Assembly (NCBI GenBank): GCA_964432595.1
Contig: CAYSOF010000001.1
Coordinates: forward strand, 124,001 to 188,000
Reading direction: 5' to 3'
Length of the DNA stretch: 64,000 nucleotides
Source: DASYLJ01 sp964432595
Lineage (GTDB): Bacteria > Desulfobacterota > Binatia > DP-6
The notes beneath the pieces are model-generated. The model was not told the origin of the DNA, did not search any database, and was given only the letters and a program-made list of their open reading frames with translations. Positions 1 through 8,293 of the stretch are shown here, piece after piece. Made by a program: the position numbers and the translations under genes. Positions within the stretch are counted from its first letter, which is position 1. The number at the start of each line of letters is the position of its first letter.

Positions 1-1104
1 GCGGCCGACGTCGTCCAGCTGGCCGAGGACGAGGACCGCGAGGCGCTGCTTGCACTGCTCGCGCCCTCGACCCGGCGCGAGGTCGCGGCGCTGCTCGCCT
101 ACGCCGAGGACGACGCGGGCGGTCTCATGAACCCGCGCTACGGCCGCCTGCGCCCGGACATGAGCGTCGACGAGGCCGTCAGCTACGTCCGTCGCCAGAC
201 GCGCGAGCACCTCGAGACCGTCTACTACGTCTACGTCCTCGACGCCGCGCAGCACCTCCTCGGCGTCGTGTCCTTCCGCGATCTGCTGACGGCGCCGCCC
301 GACAAGCGCGTGCGGGAGATCATGCGCACCGACGTGGTCACCGTCCCGGCCGAGATGGATCAGGAGGCCGTCAGCCAGCTCTTCGCGCAGCACGACTTCC
401 TGGCGATGCCGGTCGTCGATGCCGAGGGCCGCATGCAGGGCATCGTCACCGTCGACGACATCGTCGACGTGGTGCAGGAAGAGGCCACCGAGGACATCCA
501 GAAGCTGGCCGGCATGGAGGCGCTCGACGCGCCGTACCTCGAGGTCTCGTTCTGGACGATGATGCGCAAGCGCGGCGGCTGGCTGGCGCTCCTCTTCATC
601 GGCGAGATGCTGACGGCCAGCGCGATGGCGCACTACGAGGACGAGATCGCGCGCGCCGTCATCCTGGCGCTGTTCATCCCGCTGATCATCAGCAGCGGCG
701 GTAACTCGGGGTCGCAGGCGTCGACGCTGGTCGTGCGCGCAATGGCGCTCGGCGAGCTGACGTTGCGCGACTGGTGGCGGGTCATCCGCCGCGAGTTCGG
801 AGCCGGCCTCACGCTGGGCTGCCTGCTCGCGGTGATCGGCTTCGTCCGCATCGCGCTCTGGGAGAGCGTCTTCCACGCGTACGGCGAGCACTACCTGCTG
901 ATCGCGCTGACCGTGTCGGCCAGCCTGGTCGGCATCGTCATGCTCGGGACGCTGGCCGGCGCCACGCTGCCGATCTTCTTCCAGCAGCTGGGAGTCGACC
1001 CGGCCAGCGCCTCGGCGCCCTTCGTCGCCACGATCATCGACGTGGCGGGGCTGGTGCTGTACTTCACGCTGGCGAGCCTGATCCTGACCGGCACGCTGCT
1101 GTGA
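1..1104 (+). CDS. mgtE: Magnesium transporter MgtE (5' end outside window)
   Basis: C-terminal part of an MgtE-type Mg2+ channel of the inner membrane. The frame is already open at base 1, so roughly the first 80-90 residues of a usual 450-residue protein are missing (367 visible). In order: the end of the helical N domain, closing in GGLMNPRYG; two CBS domains that sense cytosolic Mg2+ (about visible residues 55-170); then the membrane domain (about 185-365) with the family's GGNSGSQAS stretch. An internal ATG at 127 opens a long frame but lies at the N-domain/CBS junction, so it is not the start. Followed after 68 bp by an anion transporter with its own promoter and ribosome binding site. 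Family assignment is firm. Confidence 0.93.
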   Translation, partial: AADVVQLAEDEDREALLALLAPSTRREVAALLAYAEDDAGGLMNPRYGRLRPDMSVDEAVSYVRRQTREHLETVYYVYVLDAAQHLLGVVSFRDLLTAPPDKRVREIMRTDVVTVPAEMDQEAVSQLFAQHDFLAMPVVDAEGRMQGIVTVDDIVDVVQEEATEDIQKLAGMEALDAPYLEVSFWTMMRKRGGWLALLFIGEMLTASAMAHYEDEIARAVILALFIPLIISSGGNSGSQASTLVVRAMALGELTLRDWWRVIRREFGAGLTLGCLLAVIGFVRIALWESVFHAYGEHYLLIALTVSASLVGIVMLGTLAGATLPIFFQQLGVDPASASAPFVATIIDVAGLVLYFTLASLILTGTLL

Positions 1105-1109
1105 ATCGC

Positions 1110-1138
1110 TTGACATCGACCCTGGGCGCGGGCGCAAT
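1110..1138 (+). promoter_or_regulatory. Putative sigma70-type promoter of the anion transporter
   Basis: TTGACA at 1110-1115 is a perfect -35 hexamer. After a 17-nt spacer, CGCAAT at 1133-1138 is a weak -10 (3 of 6 matches). It lies in the only gap between mgtE and the transporter, and GGAGGGGGG just before the start at 1173 gives a strong Shine-Dalgarno sequence. Confidence 0.4.
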
Positions 1139-1172
1139 CGCCACACCGGCGCGAGAGACGTGAGGAGGGGGG

Positions 1173-2633
1173 ATGTCGGCCAATTTCACTACGGGGAACG
1201 TCGTCGTCGACACCCGGCCGCTCCGCACCATCCTGCTCGAGCGGTCGCTGCGGCCGACGATCCTGACGGCGACGGCGCTGCTCTACTGGTTCGTGATGAC
1301 GCGCCAGGTTCCGGAGGGTCTCTCCGTCGAGGGCCTGCATGCGCTCGCGATCTTCTGCGTGTGCCTGGTCCTCTGGGTGACGAGCGCCCTGCCGCTGATG
1401 ATCACGAGCCTGCTCGCGATCATCCTGCTGCCGCTGAGCGGCGTCATGCCCGCCGGCAAGGCCTACGCGCTCTTCGGCAACGAGGCCGTGTTCTTCATCC
1501 TCGGCGTCTTCATCCTGGCCGCGTGCCTGATGAAGTCGCGGCTGTCGACGCGTCTGGCACTCTTCGTCCTGCGACGGTTCGGCCACACGCCGCGCACGCT
1601 CCTCGTCTCCATCTTTCTGCTGAACGCGGTGATGTCGTTCTTCATGTCCGAGCACGCCGTCGCGGCCATGAACTTCCCCATCATCATGGAGATCGTCGGC
1701 GTGCTTCGTCTGCCGAAGCAGCGCAGCAACTACGCCCGCGCCCTCTTCCTGGCCATGGCCTGGGGCACGACGATCGGCGGCGTCGCCACGCTGCTCGGCG
1801 GCGCGCGCGCGCCGCTGGCGCTCGGCATGGTGAAGGAGGCGACGGGTCAGACGTTCACCTTCCTCGAGTGGGCGCTCGCCAGCCTGCCCATCACGCTCGG
1901 CATGCTCGTCGTCGGCTACTGCGTCATCGTGCGCTTCTTCCCGATCGACGTCGCCAGCATCCGCGAGGCGGACGACCTGCTGGCCGAGAAGTCGCTCGCG
2001 CTCGGTCGCATGAGCGTCAAGGAGAAGGGCATCGCGCTGGTGATGGTCCTCACCCTGCTCGGATGGATCGTCGGCGGCGAGGAGTTCGGCCTCGGCAGCG
2101 TCGCCATCGGCGCGGTCGTCGTGTTGTTCGCCTTCGATCTGGTGAAGTGGCAGGACGTCGAAGGCTACGTGAGCTGGGGCATCCTGCTCATGTACGGCGG
2201 CGCGATCGCGCTCGGCGCGGCGACGAACAGCTCCGGCGCCGCGAACTGGCTCTCGCAGAATACGATCTCCAAGTGGTCGAGCGACGGGCCCGTCGCGGTG
2301 GCGATCATCTCGGCGCTGTCGATCGTGCTGACCGAGGCGATGAGCAACTCGGCCGTCGTCGCCATGCTCATGCCGGTGACGCTGGGCGTGGCGAACGACT
2401 TCGCGATGGACCCGCGCGTGATGGCGCTCGTCGTCGCGGTGCCCGCGGGCCTCGGGTTCACGATGCCGATCGGAACGCCAGCGAACGCGATCGCGTACTC
2501 GTCGGGCTACCTGAGCATGCGCGACATGATGGTGCCGGGGTTCATCCTCGCGGTGTCGTCGTGGGCGGTGTTCAATCTCGTCGCGCGGCTCTTCTGGCCG
2601 TTGCTCGGGATCTCGCTCGGCGCGGGGTCCTGA
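1173..2633 (+). CDS. DASS/SLC13-family sodium:anion symporter
   Basis: Predicted inner-membrane Na+-coupled importer of dicarboxylates, tricarboxylates or sulfate (divalent anion:Na+ symporter family). The 486-aa protein is the family length, with about 11-12 hydrophobic helices. The second signature, SNSAVVAM, lies near residue 390 and is followed by GTPANAIAYSSGY, typical of DASS proteins. The first half has SEHAVAAM near residue 157 where the SNT motif usually sits, so the substrate site may be altered. The start at 1173 is set by a strong GGAGG-type ribosome binding site 5-10 nt upstream. Substrate cannot be told from sequence. Confidence 0.87.
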   Translation: MSANFTTGNVVVDTRPLRTILLERSLRPTILTATALLYWFVMTRQVPEGLSVEGLHALAIFCVCLVLWVTSALPLMITSLLAIILLPLSGVMPAGKAYALFGNEAVFFILGVFILAACLMKSRLSTRLALFVLRRFGHTPRTLLVSIFLLNAVMSFFMSEHAVAAMNFPIIMEIVGVLRLPKQRSNYARALFLAMAWGTTIGGVATLLGGARAPLALGMVKEATGQTFTFLEWALASLPITLGMLVVGYCVIVRFFPIDVASIREADDLLAEKSLALGRMSVKEKGIALVMVLTLLGWIVGGEEFGLGSVAIGAVVVLFAFDLVKWQDVEGYVSWGILLMYGGAIALGAATNSSGAANWLSQNTISKWSSDGPVAVAIISALSIVLTEAMSNSAVVAMLMPVTLGVANDFAMDPRVMALVVAVPAGLGFTMPIGTPANAIAYSSGYLSMRDMMVPGFILAVSSWAVFNLVARLFWPLLGISLGAGS

Positions 2634-2648
2634 CGCGGTTTCACGTTT

Positions 2649-2776
2649 GGGCCGCGAGCGCCGGGCTGGGGTGGCCGGTCCGCGTGGCGCTCGCTCGGCA
2701 CCACCCCAGCCCCCTTTCCCCACCCGCTCACTCCCGACACGCTCCTTCGGCCACCCCAGCCCGGCGCGCGCGGCCC
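2649..2776. repeat. 128-bp long inverted repeat between convergent genes
   Basis: Left arm 2649-2677 and right arm 2748-2776 are complementary over 29 bp with one mismatch (core GCCGGGCTGGGGTGGCC). A third, imperfect copy of the core (ACCACCCCAGCCCC) lies inside at about 2700-2713. It sits between the convergent transporter and small membrane protein, so it could act as a bidirectional terminator, but the arms are much longer than usual and there is no T-run. A small palindromic repeat element is the alternative. Confidence 0.6.
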
Positions 2777-2827
2777 ATGTGACGACGATCTCCGCGCCGA
2801 CCGAGAGCCGCGCTGCTGATGCGGGCG

Positions 2828-3217
2828 TCAGGCCGACGACGACGTTCGCCACGCGCGCAGCAGCAGCACCGCACCCGACGAGATCGCGAGCGCCTGCAGC
2901 AGGCCGATCGGCCAGCCGCGGCCGCGGGCGCTGACCTCGCTCCAGACGACGTGACAGGCGGCGCCGTAGAAGACGTACGCGGCCGCCCACGGGACGACCC
3001 AGGCGCGCCCCGTCCAGAAGCCCCACGTGAAGAACGCGAAGATGGCCCAGTGGATCGGCGCGGTCGCCAGCGCCATCGGGCCGGTGACCTCGAAACCGCC
3101 CCACACCTCCACGTCGCGCGCGGCAGGCGACACCATGTCCATGGTGAACGTGACCAGCAACGTCGCGAGCGCCACGAGCGCCGCGACCGTCATCCACCAT
3201 GGTCGTCGTCCCGTCAT
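2828..3217 (-). CDS. Small four-helix membrane protein, unknown function
   Basis: 129-aa integral membrane protein with about four hydrophobic segments (residues 9-30, 42-65, 68-90 and 103-122). The N-terminus carries two Arg before the first segment, and Trp and aromatic residues are frequent. I do not recognise the family; it resembles short uncharacterised membrane proteins of high-GC bacteria. The frame shows the usual third-position GC bias and no competing frame looks like a protein. It stands alone, convergent with the anion transporter and 118 bp from the P-domain gene on the same strand. Confidence 0.6.
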   Translation of the reverse strand: MTGRRPWWMTVAALVALATLLVTFTMDMVSPAARDVEVWGGFEVTGPMALATAPIHWAIFAFFTWGFWTGRAWVVPWAAAYVFYGAACHVVWSEVSARGRGWPIGLLQALAISSGAVLLLRAWRTSSSA

Positions 3218-3335
3218 CGTCGCCGGCCCACCGTCAGCTCATGCCGGAGGTGCCTTGGATGGCCAGCCCGACCGGCTCGAGCGACCACCGCCAGCGCGTC
3301 CCCTATCGGTGTGGCAGCCATGGCGTCCCCCAGGC

Positions 3336-4886
3336 TCACAACGGGAGCGTCGCGACCAGCTCGCCGACCTGGATGGCGAGGGCGTCGATGGTCGCTCGGC
3401 AGCCGTCGGAGATGCGGCGCGGCGCGCGCCGTGCCGCAGCCGCCCGGGCGGTCCGCGCGAGGATCTTCGCGAGCTGCCCGCGAGCGCGCGCCCGCAGCTT
3501 CTCGGCGCGCGGCGTTCGGCCGGCCGCCGCGCTGCCCACCGCCTTCTCGAGCAGCCGCCGGCTGCGATCCACCGTCCGGACGAGCGCCTTCGCGAGCGCT
3601 CGCGGTACCGCCTCGGCGCCGCATGGCGCGGTGCGGAGCGGCTCGAGTCGGCACGTCACGCCGTCGACCGTGGCGACCGCGCCGGCGCACGTCGTGCCCG
3701 CGCACGCATCGCCGCTCGTGCATGCATCGCCATCGTCGCACGCCCCCGTCCGCGGCTCGTGTCGGCAGATGCCGCCGGCGTCGCACACGTCGTCGGTACA
3801 GGCATTGGCGTCGTCGGTGCACGGCATGCCGGCGACGTTCCCCGGGCAGGCGTCCTGGACGTCCGGGACGCCGTCGCCGTCGGAGTCCACGAGCACGGAG
3901 ACGACGCTCGTCGCCTGCGCGACATCGACCGGACCGGGGTTGTAGGCGGTCCACGTGGCCGTGTGGACGACGTCGCCCGCGACGACGTCGTCGACGATCA
4001 GGAACGCGCTCGCCCCCGGCTCCAGCGTGTACGGAAAATCGCTCAGCGGCATTCCGAGCCCGTCGTCGACGAGATCGTGGCGGGTGAGGCTGCAGTCGCC
4101 GGCGTTCGCGACCTCGTAGCAGTAGGCGACGCGCGATGCGGGCGCGACGACCAGCTCGCTGCCGCCGTCGCAGAGTTGCTGGCACGCCGGCGGCGGCATG
4201 TCGTTCGGCACACACTCGGCGGCCTTGAACGTGAGCGCGATCGCCGGCTGCCCCGGGACGAGCCCCCACTCCTCCAGCGTTCCCACGTTACCGGCCTGGG
4301 CGTCGCGCACCCGTAGGCGCCAGACGCCCGCGAGCGACTCGCCGTCGAAGGCGTCGAGTGCCGCGTTCGGGGAGAAGCGGCCGATCTGGGTCGGCACGCC
4401 CGCGGCACACGCGTCCTCGACCGGACCGGCCGTCTCGTCGTCGAGCAGGATCTCGACGCCGTCGCCGGAACAGCCGGACACGGAATCCGGAACACCCGGC
4501 CGATTGTACACGACGGCCGTGGTCCCCGTGTCGACGTGCTCGAGCGTCACGATCAGGTTGCCGACGAACGGGTGCGTCACGCGGAGGTACAGGTCGAGGT
4601 CGCAGAGGGGCGTCGCCGCATCGATCGACAGCAGGTCGATGATGCCGGTCGCGTCGTTGTCCGGAATCGCGACGGCGGGACGGCGGCGGTGCGGCGTGGC
4701 CGGACACAGCACGGTGGCACAGGTCGAGCCCGGCGTGCGGGACACGCCGCCGGCGTCCGTGCACGCGCCCGCGTCCCGTTGCTCGCAGCTCCCGTCGGCG
4801 AGGCAGCACGCCGGCTGCGCTCGCGCGGGCGGCGTCCCGAGCGCCGTCGATACGACCACCAGCCACAGGGCCCACGCGTTCCGCAT
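3336..4886 (-). CDS. Secreted P-domain protein with Cys-rich and TSP3-like repeats
   Basis: Predicted exported or surface protein of 516 aa. Order of parts: signal peptide (about 1-22, ending APPARAQ), a short Cys-rich segment, a proprotein-convertase P domain (about 60-195, with the family's IDLLSIDA, HPFVGNL and GVWRLRV-like stretches), a middle domain resembling the DUF11/IPT-like parts of surface proteins, one thrombospondin type-3-like calcium repeat (DSDGDGVPDVQDACPG), Cys-rich DDANACTDD/DGDACTSGD repeats, and an Arg/Ala-rich helical tail of about 90 residues. The ATG at 4886 is chosen over an in-frame GTG at 4898 because GGTGGAGGT lies directly between them. No protease catalytic domain is present, so the P domain is probably used for binding. 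Confidence 0.8.
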   Translation of the reverse strand: MRNAWALWLVVVSTALGTPPARAQPACCLADGSCEQRDAGACTDAGGVSRTPGSTCATVLCPATPHRRRPAVAIPDNDATGIIDLLSIDAATPLCDLDLYLRVTHPFVGNLIVTLEHVDTGTTAVVYNRPGVPDSVSGCSGDGVEILLDDETAGPVEDACAAGVPTQIGRFSPNAALDAFDGESLAGVWRLRVRDAQAGNVGTLEEWGLVPGQPAIALTFKAAECVPNDMPPPACQQLCDGGSELVVAPASRVAYCYEVANAGDCSLTRHDLVDDGLGMPLSDFPYTLEPGASAFLIVDDVVAGDVVHTATWTAYNPGPVDVAQATSVVSVLVDSDGDGVPDVQDACPGNVAGMPCTDDANACTDDVCDAGGICRHEPRTGACDDGDACTSGDACAGTTCAGAVATVDGVTCRLEPLRTAPCGAEAVPRALAKALVRTVDRSRRLLEKAVGSAAAGRTPRAEKLRARARGQLAKILARTARAAAARRAPRRISDGCRATIDALAIQVGELVATLPL

Positions 4887-4968
4887 GTCGACCTCCACCG
4901 CGCACGGACCGGCCCGCGCTCGATCAAGGTACCAGCGGCGCTACCGGCTCGCCATGGCCGGCGGAGAG

Positions 4969-5280
4969 TCACACCGGCTTCGACGCGTCGGCCCGACGGC
5001 CCTCCACCTTCTCGTAGTCGTCGATCGCCTCGAAGATGTGCGAGGCCAGCCCGCCGATCTCGCGGTTGATGCTGCGGATGGCGTCGTACACGCTGCCGAT
5101 GGTGCGCTGGCCGGTGTCACGGACGCCGCTGGCCGCGTCGCCGAGGAGCCCGCGCTGCTCGAGCACGGTGAACGGAAGATCGAGGATCACCTTGTGGATC
5201 TGCTCGACCGTGGTGGCACCCTGGTCGATGGCCTCCTGAACCAGGTCCTTCAGGGCTTCGATGCGCAGCAGGGTCGACAT
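4969..5280 (-). CDS. Helical 103-aa protein encoded behind the desaturase
   Basis: Small soluble, mostly helical protein without recognised domain, signal peptide or membrane segment. The sequence is amphipathic throughout (for example EALKDLVQEAIDQ, IRSINREIGGLASHIFEAIDD). Its start lies one base beyond the desaturase stop, so it is almost certainly the third gene of the reductase-desaturase operon and co-regulated by the TetR repressor. Function is unknown; a role as an accessory or lipid-associated helical protein is only a guess from position and composition. Confidence 0.7.
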   Translation of the reverse strand: MSTLLRIEALKDLVQEAIDQGATTVEQIHKVILDLPFTVLEQRGLLGDAASGVRDTGQRTIGSVYDAIRSINREIGGLASHIFEAIDDYEKVEGRRADASKPV

Positions 5281-5281
5281 G

Positions 5282-6370
5282 TCAGGCCTCCGCGGGAGTC
5301 GCGCTGCCGCCGAACGACGGCAGGCTGTGGACGACGATGCGCTTCACCACCGACCAGAGCTGCCCTGCGAACGAGCCGGTGTTGTAGTGCTGACCGTAGC
5401 GCGCGGCGACCTCGCGCACGCGCGGCGCCATCTCCGCATAGCGCCACGCCGGGATGTCGGGGAAGAGATGATGCTCGATCTGGTGGCTCAGGTTGCCGGT
5501 CATGAAGTGAAAGAGCGGGCCTCCGTCGAGATTGCTCGAGCCCCGGAGCTGCCGCATGTACCAGTGGCCGCGTGACTCGCCCTCCACGACCGACGCCGGA
5601 AAGACCTCGGCGTCGGCGGTGAAGTGGCCGCAGAAGATCACCGCGAACGTCCACAGGTTGCGGATCAGATTGGCGCCCAGGTTGCCCAGCAGGACGGCCG
5701 GGGCCATGGGCCCGGCGAGGAGCGGGAAGACGACGTAGTCCTTGGCGACCTTCCGCGCGGCTTTGCGGGCGACGGGCACCACGTCGCGCGCGACCTCGCC
5801 GACCGTGCGCTCGCCGTCGAGCGCGCGATCGATCTCGACGTCGTGCAGGGCCACGCCCCACTGGAAGACCGAGGCCAGCACCATCGCGTACAGCAGCTGC
5901 GGCACGTTGCGCACGGACCAGCGCTGCTCGGGGAAGAGGCGCAGCAGGCCGTAGCCGACGTCGCGGTCCTTCCCGAGCACGTTCGTGAACGTGTGATGCA
6001 TCAGGTTGTGCGAGTGGCGCCAGCCGTCGCCGGGGCAGACGTTGTCCCACTCGTACGTCTGCGAGTGGAGCGTCGGGTCCTGCATCCAGTCGTACTGCCC
6101 GTGCATCACGTTGTGACCGAGCTCCATGTTGTCGATGATCTTCGACACGCCGAGGAGCGCCGTGCCGGCCACCCAGGCGGGCGGAAGGAAGCTCAGGAAA
6201 AGCAACCCGCGGCCGGCCGCCTCCGTGTAGCGCACGGTGCTGCGCACGTTGCGGATGTAGGCGGCATCCGCCGCGCCGAGCGTGCTGCGCACCTCGTCGC
6301 GGAGCGCATCGAGCGCGGCGCCGAAGGCGTCGATCTCCGCGGGGGTCAGGGTCTTCGAGCGGCTGGTCAT
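5282..6370 (-). CDS. Membrane fatty acid (acyl-CoA) desaturase
   Basis: Integral-membrane di-iron desaturase that introduces a double bond into an acyl chain using electrons from the reductase encoded just upstream. All three His boxes are present in 362 aa: HNVMH (86-90), HSHNLMHH (119-126) and HQIEHH (296-301). The third box with its Gln is typical of the linoleoyl-CoA/DesB-like branch. A good Shine-Dalgarno (GAGGAGA) precedes the ATG at 6370. Order and strand match the Pseudomonas desCB arrangement with a divergent TetR repressor, which argues for remodelling of existing acyl chains rather than de novo anaerobic synthesis. Regiospecificity is not predictable. Confidence 0.92.
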   Translation of the reverse strand: MTSRSKTLTPAEIDAFGAALDALRDEVRSTLGAADAAYIRNVRSTVRYTEAAGRGLLFLSFLPPAWVAGTALLGVSKIIDNMELGHNVMHGQYDWMQDPTLHSQTYEWDNVCPGDGWRHSHNLMHHTFTNVLGKDRDVGYGLLRLFPEQRWSVRNVPQLLYAMVLASVFQWGVALHDVEIDRALDGERTVGEVARDVVPVARKAARKVAKDYVVFPLLAGPMAPAVLLGNLGANLIRNLWTFAVIFCGHFTADAEVFPASVVEGESRGHWYMRQLRGSSNLDGGPLFHFMTGNLSHQIEHHLFPDIPAWRYAEMAPRVREVAARYGQHYNTGSFAGQLWSVVKRIVVHSLPSFGGSATPAEA

Positions 6371-6382
6371 CGTCGAATCTCC

Positions 6383-7444
6383 TCAGAGTGCGAGTACGAG
6401 ATCGCTGCGGGCCCGCACCGAGCAGAGCTGAATCGGCTCGTCGGTCTCGTTGCGGGTGGCGCCCGTCCGCAGCTCCTCGACGGCGCCGGCGGCGAGCACG
6501 CGGGTGCACTGGCGGCAGATACCGGCTCGGCAGCCGTGAGCGGGCGTCAGCCCGGCGGCCTCGAGCTCGACGAGCAGGCTGCGGACGCCGGGGACGGTGA
6601 CGGTCCGCCCACTACGCGCGCAGGCGACGGCGACCGGACCGTCGCCGACGGCGTCGCCACACGGCGCGCCGAACCACTCGCGCCGCAACCGTGTCTCGAT
6701 GCCGGCGGCCTGCCAGTGCGCAGCGACCGCCTTCGTCAGCGCGTCGGGGCCGCACACGAAGCTCAGACGCTCGTCGACGTCGGGAACGAGCGTCCGCAGG
6801 CCGGTGGCGGAGAAGCGTCCCATGTCTTCGCGCGTGAAGGCGGCGTGCACGCGGAGGCCGGGAATGCGTCCGGGCAGCGTCGCGAGCTCGTCGCGCGCGA
6901 TCAGGTCGCTCCGGCGCGGCGCCCAGCACAGCAGCACGACGTCGCGCGGGACGCGGCGATCCGCCAGCGTGCGCAGCATGGCGAGAAAGGGCGTGATGCC
7001 CGTACCGCCCGCGATCAGCAGGATGGGGGTCCTCTCGTCGTCGGGCAGCACGAAGTCGCCGTGTGCCTGGCTGATCTCCACGATGGCGCCGGGTCGGACC
7101 TGGTCGTGCATGGCACCGGTCACCCGACCGTTCGGCTGGCGGCCGATGGTGAGGCGAAGATGCGAGTCGTGCTCGCTTCCGGACAGGGAGAAGGAGCGGG
7201 AGAGACGGCGACCGTCGACCTCCAGCGTGAGGACGACGTGCTGACCCGCGCGGAAGCCGCGCCACCTCTTGTTCGGCCGCAGGACGAAGGTGCGGACGCG
7301 CGTCGTCTCGTCGTGCACCGCCTCGACGCGCGCACGGACGCGATCCAGCGAGAAGAGCGGATCGACGTGCTGGAGCCAGAAGGCGAGCGCTTCGGGATCG
7401 ATCAGCCTGGCCAGCGGATGCGTGCTGCCGGTTTCAGTGAACAT
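6383..7444 (-). CDS. Ferredoxin-type NADPH oxidoreductase, electron donor to the desaturase
   Basis: 353-aa flavoprotein with a C-terminal plant-type [2Fe-2S] domain that passes electrons from NAD(P)H to the desaturase. Domains in order: N-terminal tail, FAD-binding barrel (about 45-140, RxxS motif RSFSLSG), NAD-binding Rossmann domain (about 145-255, GGTGITPFLAML), then the [2Fe-2S] domain with Cys 305, 310, 313 and 341 in the C-x4-C-x2-C-x27-C spacing. It is 12 bp upstream of the desaturase, consistent with one transcript from a promoter whose -35 overlaps a DesT-like operator. It matches DesC of Pseudomonas in layout and length. Confidence 0.9.
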   Translation of the reverse strand: MFTETGSTHPLARLIDPEALAFWLQHVDPLFSLDRVRARVEAVHDETTRVRTFVLRPNKRWRGFRAGQHVVLTLEVDGRRLSRSFSLSGSEHDSHLRLTIGRQPNGRVTGAMHDQVRPGAIVEISQAHGDFVLPDDERTPILLIAGGTGITPFLAMLRTLADRRVPRDVVLLCWAPRRSDLIARDELATLPGRIPGLRVHAAFTREDMGRFSATGLRTLVPDVDERLSFVCGPDALTKAVAAHWQAAGIETRLRREWFGAPCGDAVGDGPVAVACARSGRTVTVPGVRSLLVELEAAGLTPAHGCRAGICRQCTRVLAAGAVEELRTGATRNETDEPIQLCSVRARSDLVLAL

Positions 7445-7455
7445 GCGTGCACTGA

Positions 7456-7484
7456 CCTGTACGCCCTGTCCTCGCGTCGGTCAA
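7456..7484 (-). promoter_or_regulatory. Putative promoter of the reductase-desaturase operon
   Basis: Read on the minus strand, TTGACC (7484-7479) is followed after exactly 17 nt by TACAGG (7461-7456), 11 nt before the reductase start at 7444. The -35 hexamer lies inside the palindromic operator at 7480-7495, so repressor binding would exclude RNA polymerase. Confidence 0.5.
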
Positions 7485-7495
7485 CACTTGTTCAC
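7480..7495. promoter_or_regulatory. DesT/FabR-like operator
   Basis: GTCAACACTTGTTCAC is an imperfect 16-bp palindrome (6 of 8 pairs match) of the GTGAACA-n2-TGTTNAC type reported for DesT operators in Pseudomonas (from memory, not searched). Extra half-sites GTGAACA occur at 7437-7443, over the reductase start codon, and at 7545-7551, in the repressor's own upstream region, which would allow autoregulation. Confidence 0.6.
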
Positions 7496-7580
7496 TGATT
7501 TTTTCGCGTCATCTGGGAAAAATGAGGTAAGCCGCCAGAAACCGGTGAACATTCGTGCTCGAAGTGATAAGCCGAGTCCC

Positions 7581-8231
7581 ATGGGCCTGCGGGTAGAGCG
7601 GAAGCTGCACACGCGACGAGCGCTGCTCGACGCCGCCCTCGACCTCATGTCCGACGGCCGCAGCTTCGGGGCGCTGTCGATGCGCGAGGTGGCTCGCGCG
7701 GCGCAGATCGTCCCCACGGCGTTCTATCGACACTTCCGCGACATGGACGATCTCGGGCTCACGCTCGTCGACGAGAACTTCCTCACGCTGCGCCGCCTCA
7801 TGCGCGAGGTACGGCAGGCCGCGCGCAGCGGGCACGACATGCGCGCCGAGTCGGTGCGCGTCTACGTCGGCTACGTGCGCGAGCATCGCCGCGTGTTCGA
7901 GTTCGTCGTCCGCGAGCGCCATGGGGGCACGCCGCCGGTACGTGCGGAGATCGCCCGTGAGATCCGTTTCATCACGACCGATCTCGCCGACGACCTGGCG
8001 ACGATCCCGTCACTCGGGCATCTGGACCGCGACGCGCGCGAGATGGTCGCCCACCTCATCGTCAGCACGGTGGCGACCATGACCGGCGAGCTGCTCGACG
8101 TCCCTCCGGGGCCGGACGCTGCCGACGTCGAGTCCGAGCTGGCCGAGCGTACGGTGCAGCAGCTCACCGTCGTCGTGCGCGGTGCGGCGACGTTCGCGGC
8201 GACGGCACCCGACCGGGACGCTTCGATGTGA
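7581..8231 (+). CDS. TetR-family repressor, DesT/FabR-like
   Basis: 216-aa transcriptional regulator with an N-terminal TetR helix-turn-helix (about residues 10-58; LSMREVARAAQI, then PTAFYRHFRDMDDL, very close to FabR/DesT recognition helices) and a helical ligand domain. FabR and DesT sense the ratio of saturated to unsaturated acyl-CoA/ACP and repress unsaturated-fatty-acid genes. Divergent transcription from the reductase-desaturase-103-aa operon with a matching operator makes control of that operon likely. The ATG at 7581 is chosen because homologues start just before the helix-turn-helix; the frame is open further upstream but runs through the operator region. Confidence 0.88.
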   Translation: MGLRVERKLHTRRALLDAALDLMSDGRSFGALSMREVARAAQIVPTAFYRHFRDMDDLGLTLVDENFLTLRRLMREVRQAARSGHDMRAESVRVYVGYVREHRRVFEFVVRERHGGTPPVRAEIAREIRFITTDLADDLATIPSLGHLDRDAREMVAHLIVSTVATMTGELLDVPPGPDAADVESELAERTVQQLTVVVRGAATFAATAPDRDASM

Positions 8232-8258
8232 CCACACTGCGTCCCGGGCGGCCGCCGT

Positions 8259-8287
8259 CTGACACGGCGGGGCACGCGCGCTAGGGT
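8259..8287 (+). promoter_or_regulatory. Putative promoter, leaderless type
   Basis: CTGACA (8259-8264), a 17-nt spacer, then TAGGGT (8282-8287), only 6 nt before the GTG at 8294. No Shine-Dalgarno is present, so the transcript would start at or within a base or two of the start codon. Confidence 0.5.
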
Positions 8288-8293
8288 GCGTCC

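Noticed and set aside
891..3200. 769-codon open frame on the minus strand
   Set aside because: Arg/His/Gly-rich composition typical of an antisense shadow in GC-rich DNA; it overlaps the well-supported DASS transporter and the small membrane protein, whose frames carry real motifs.
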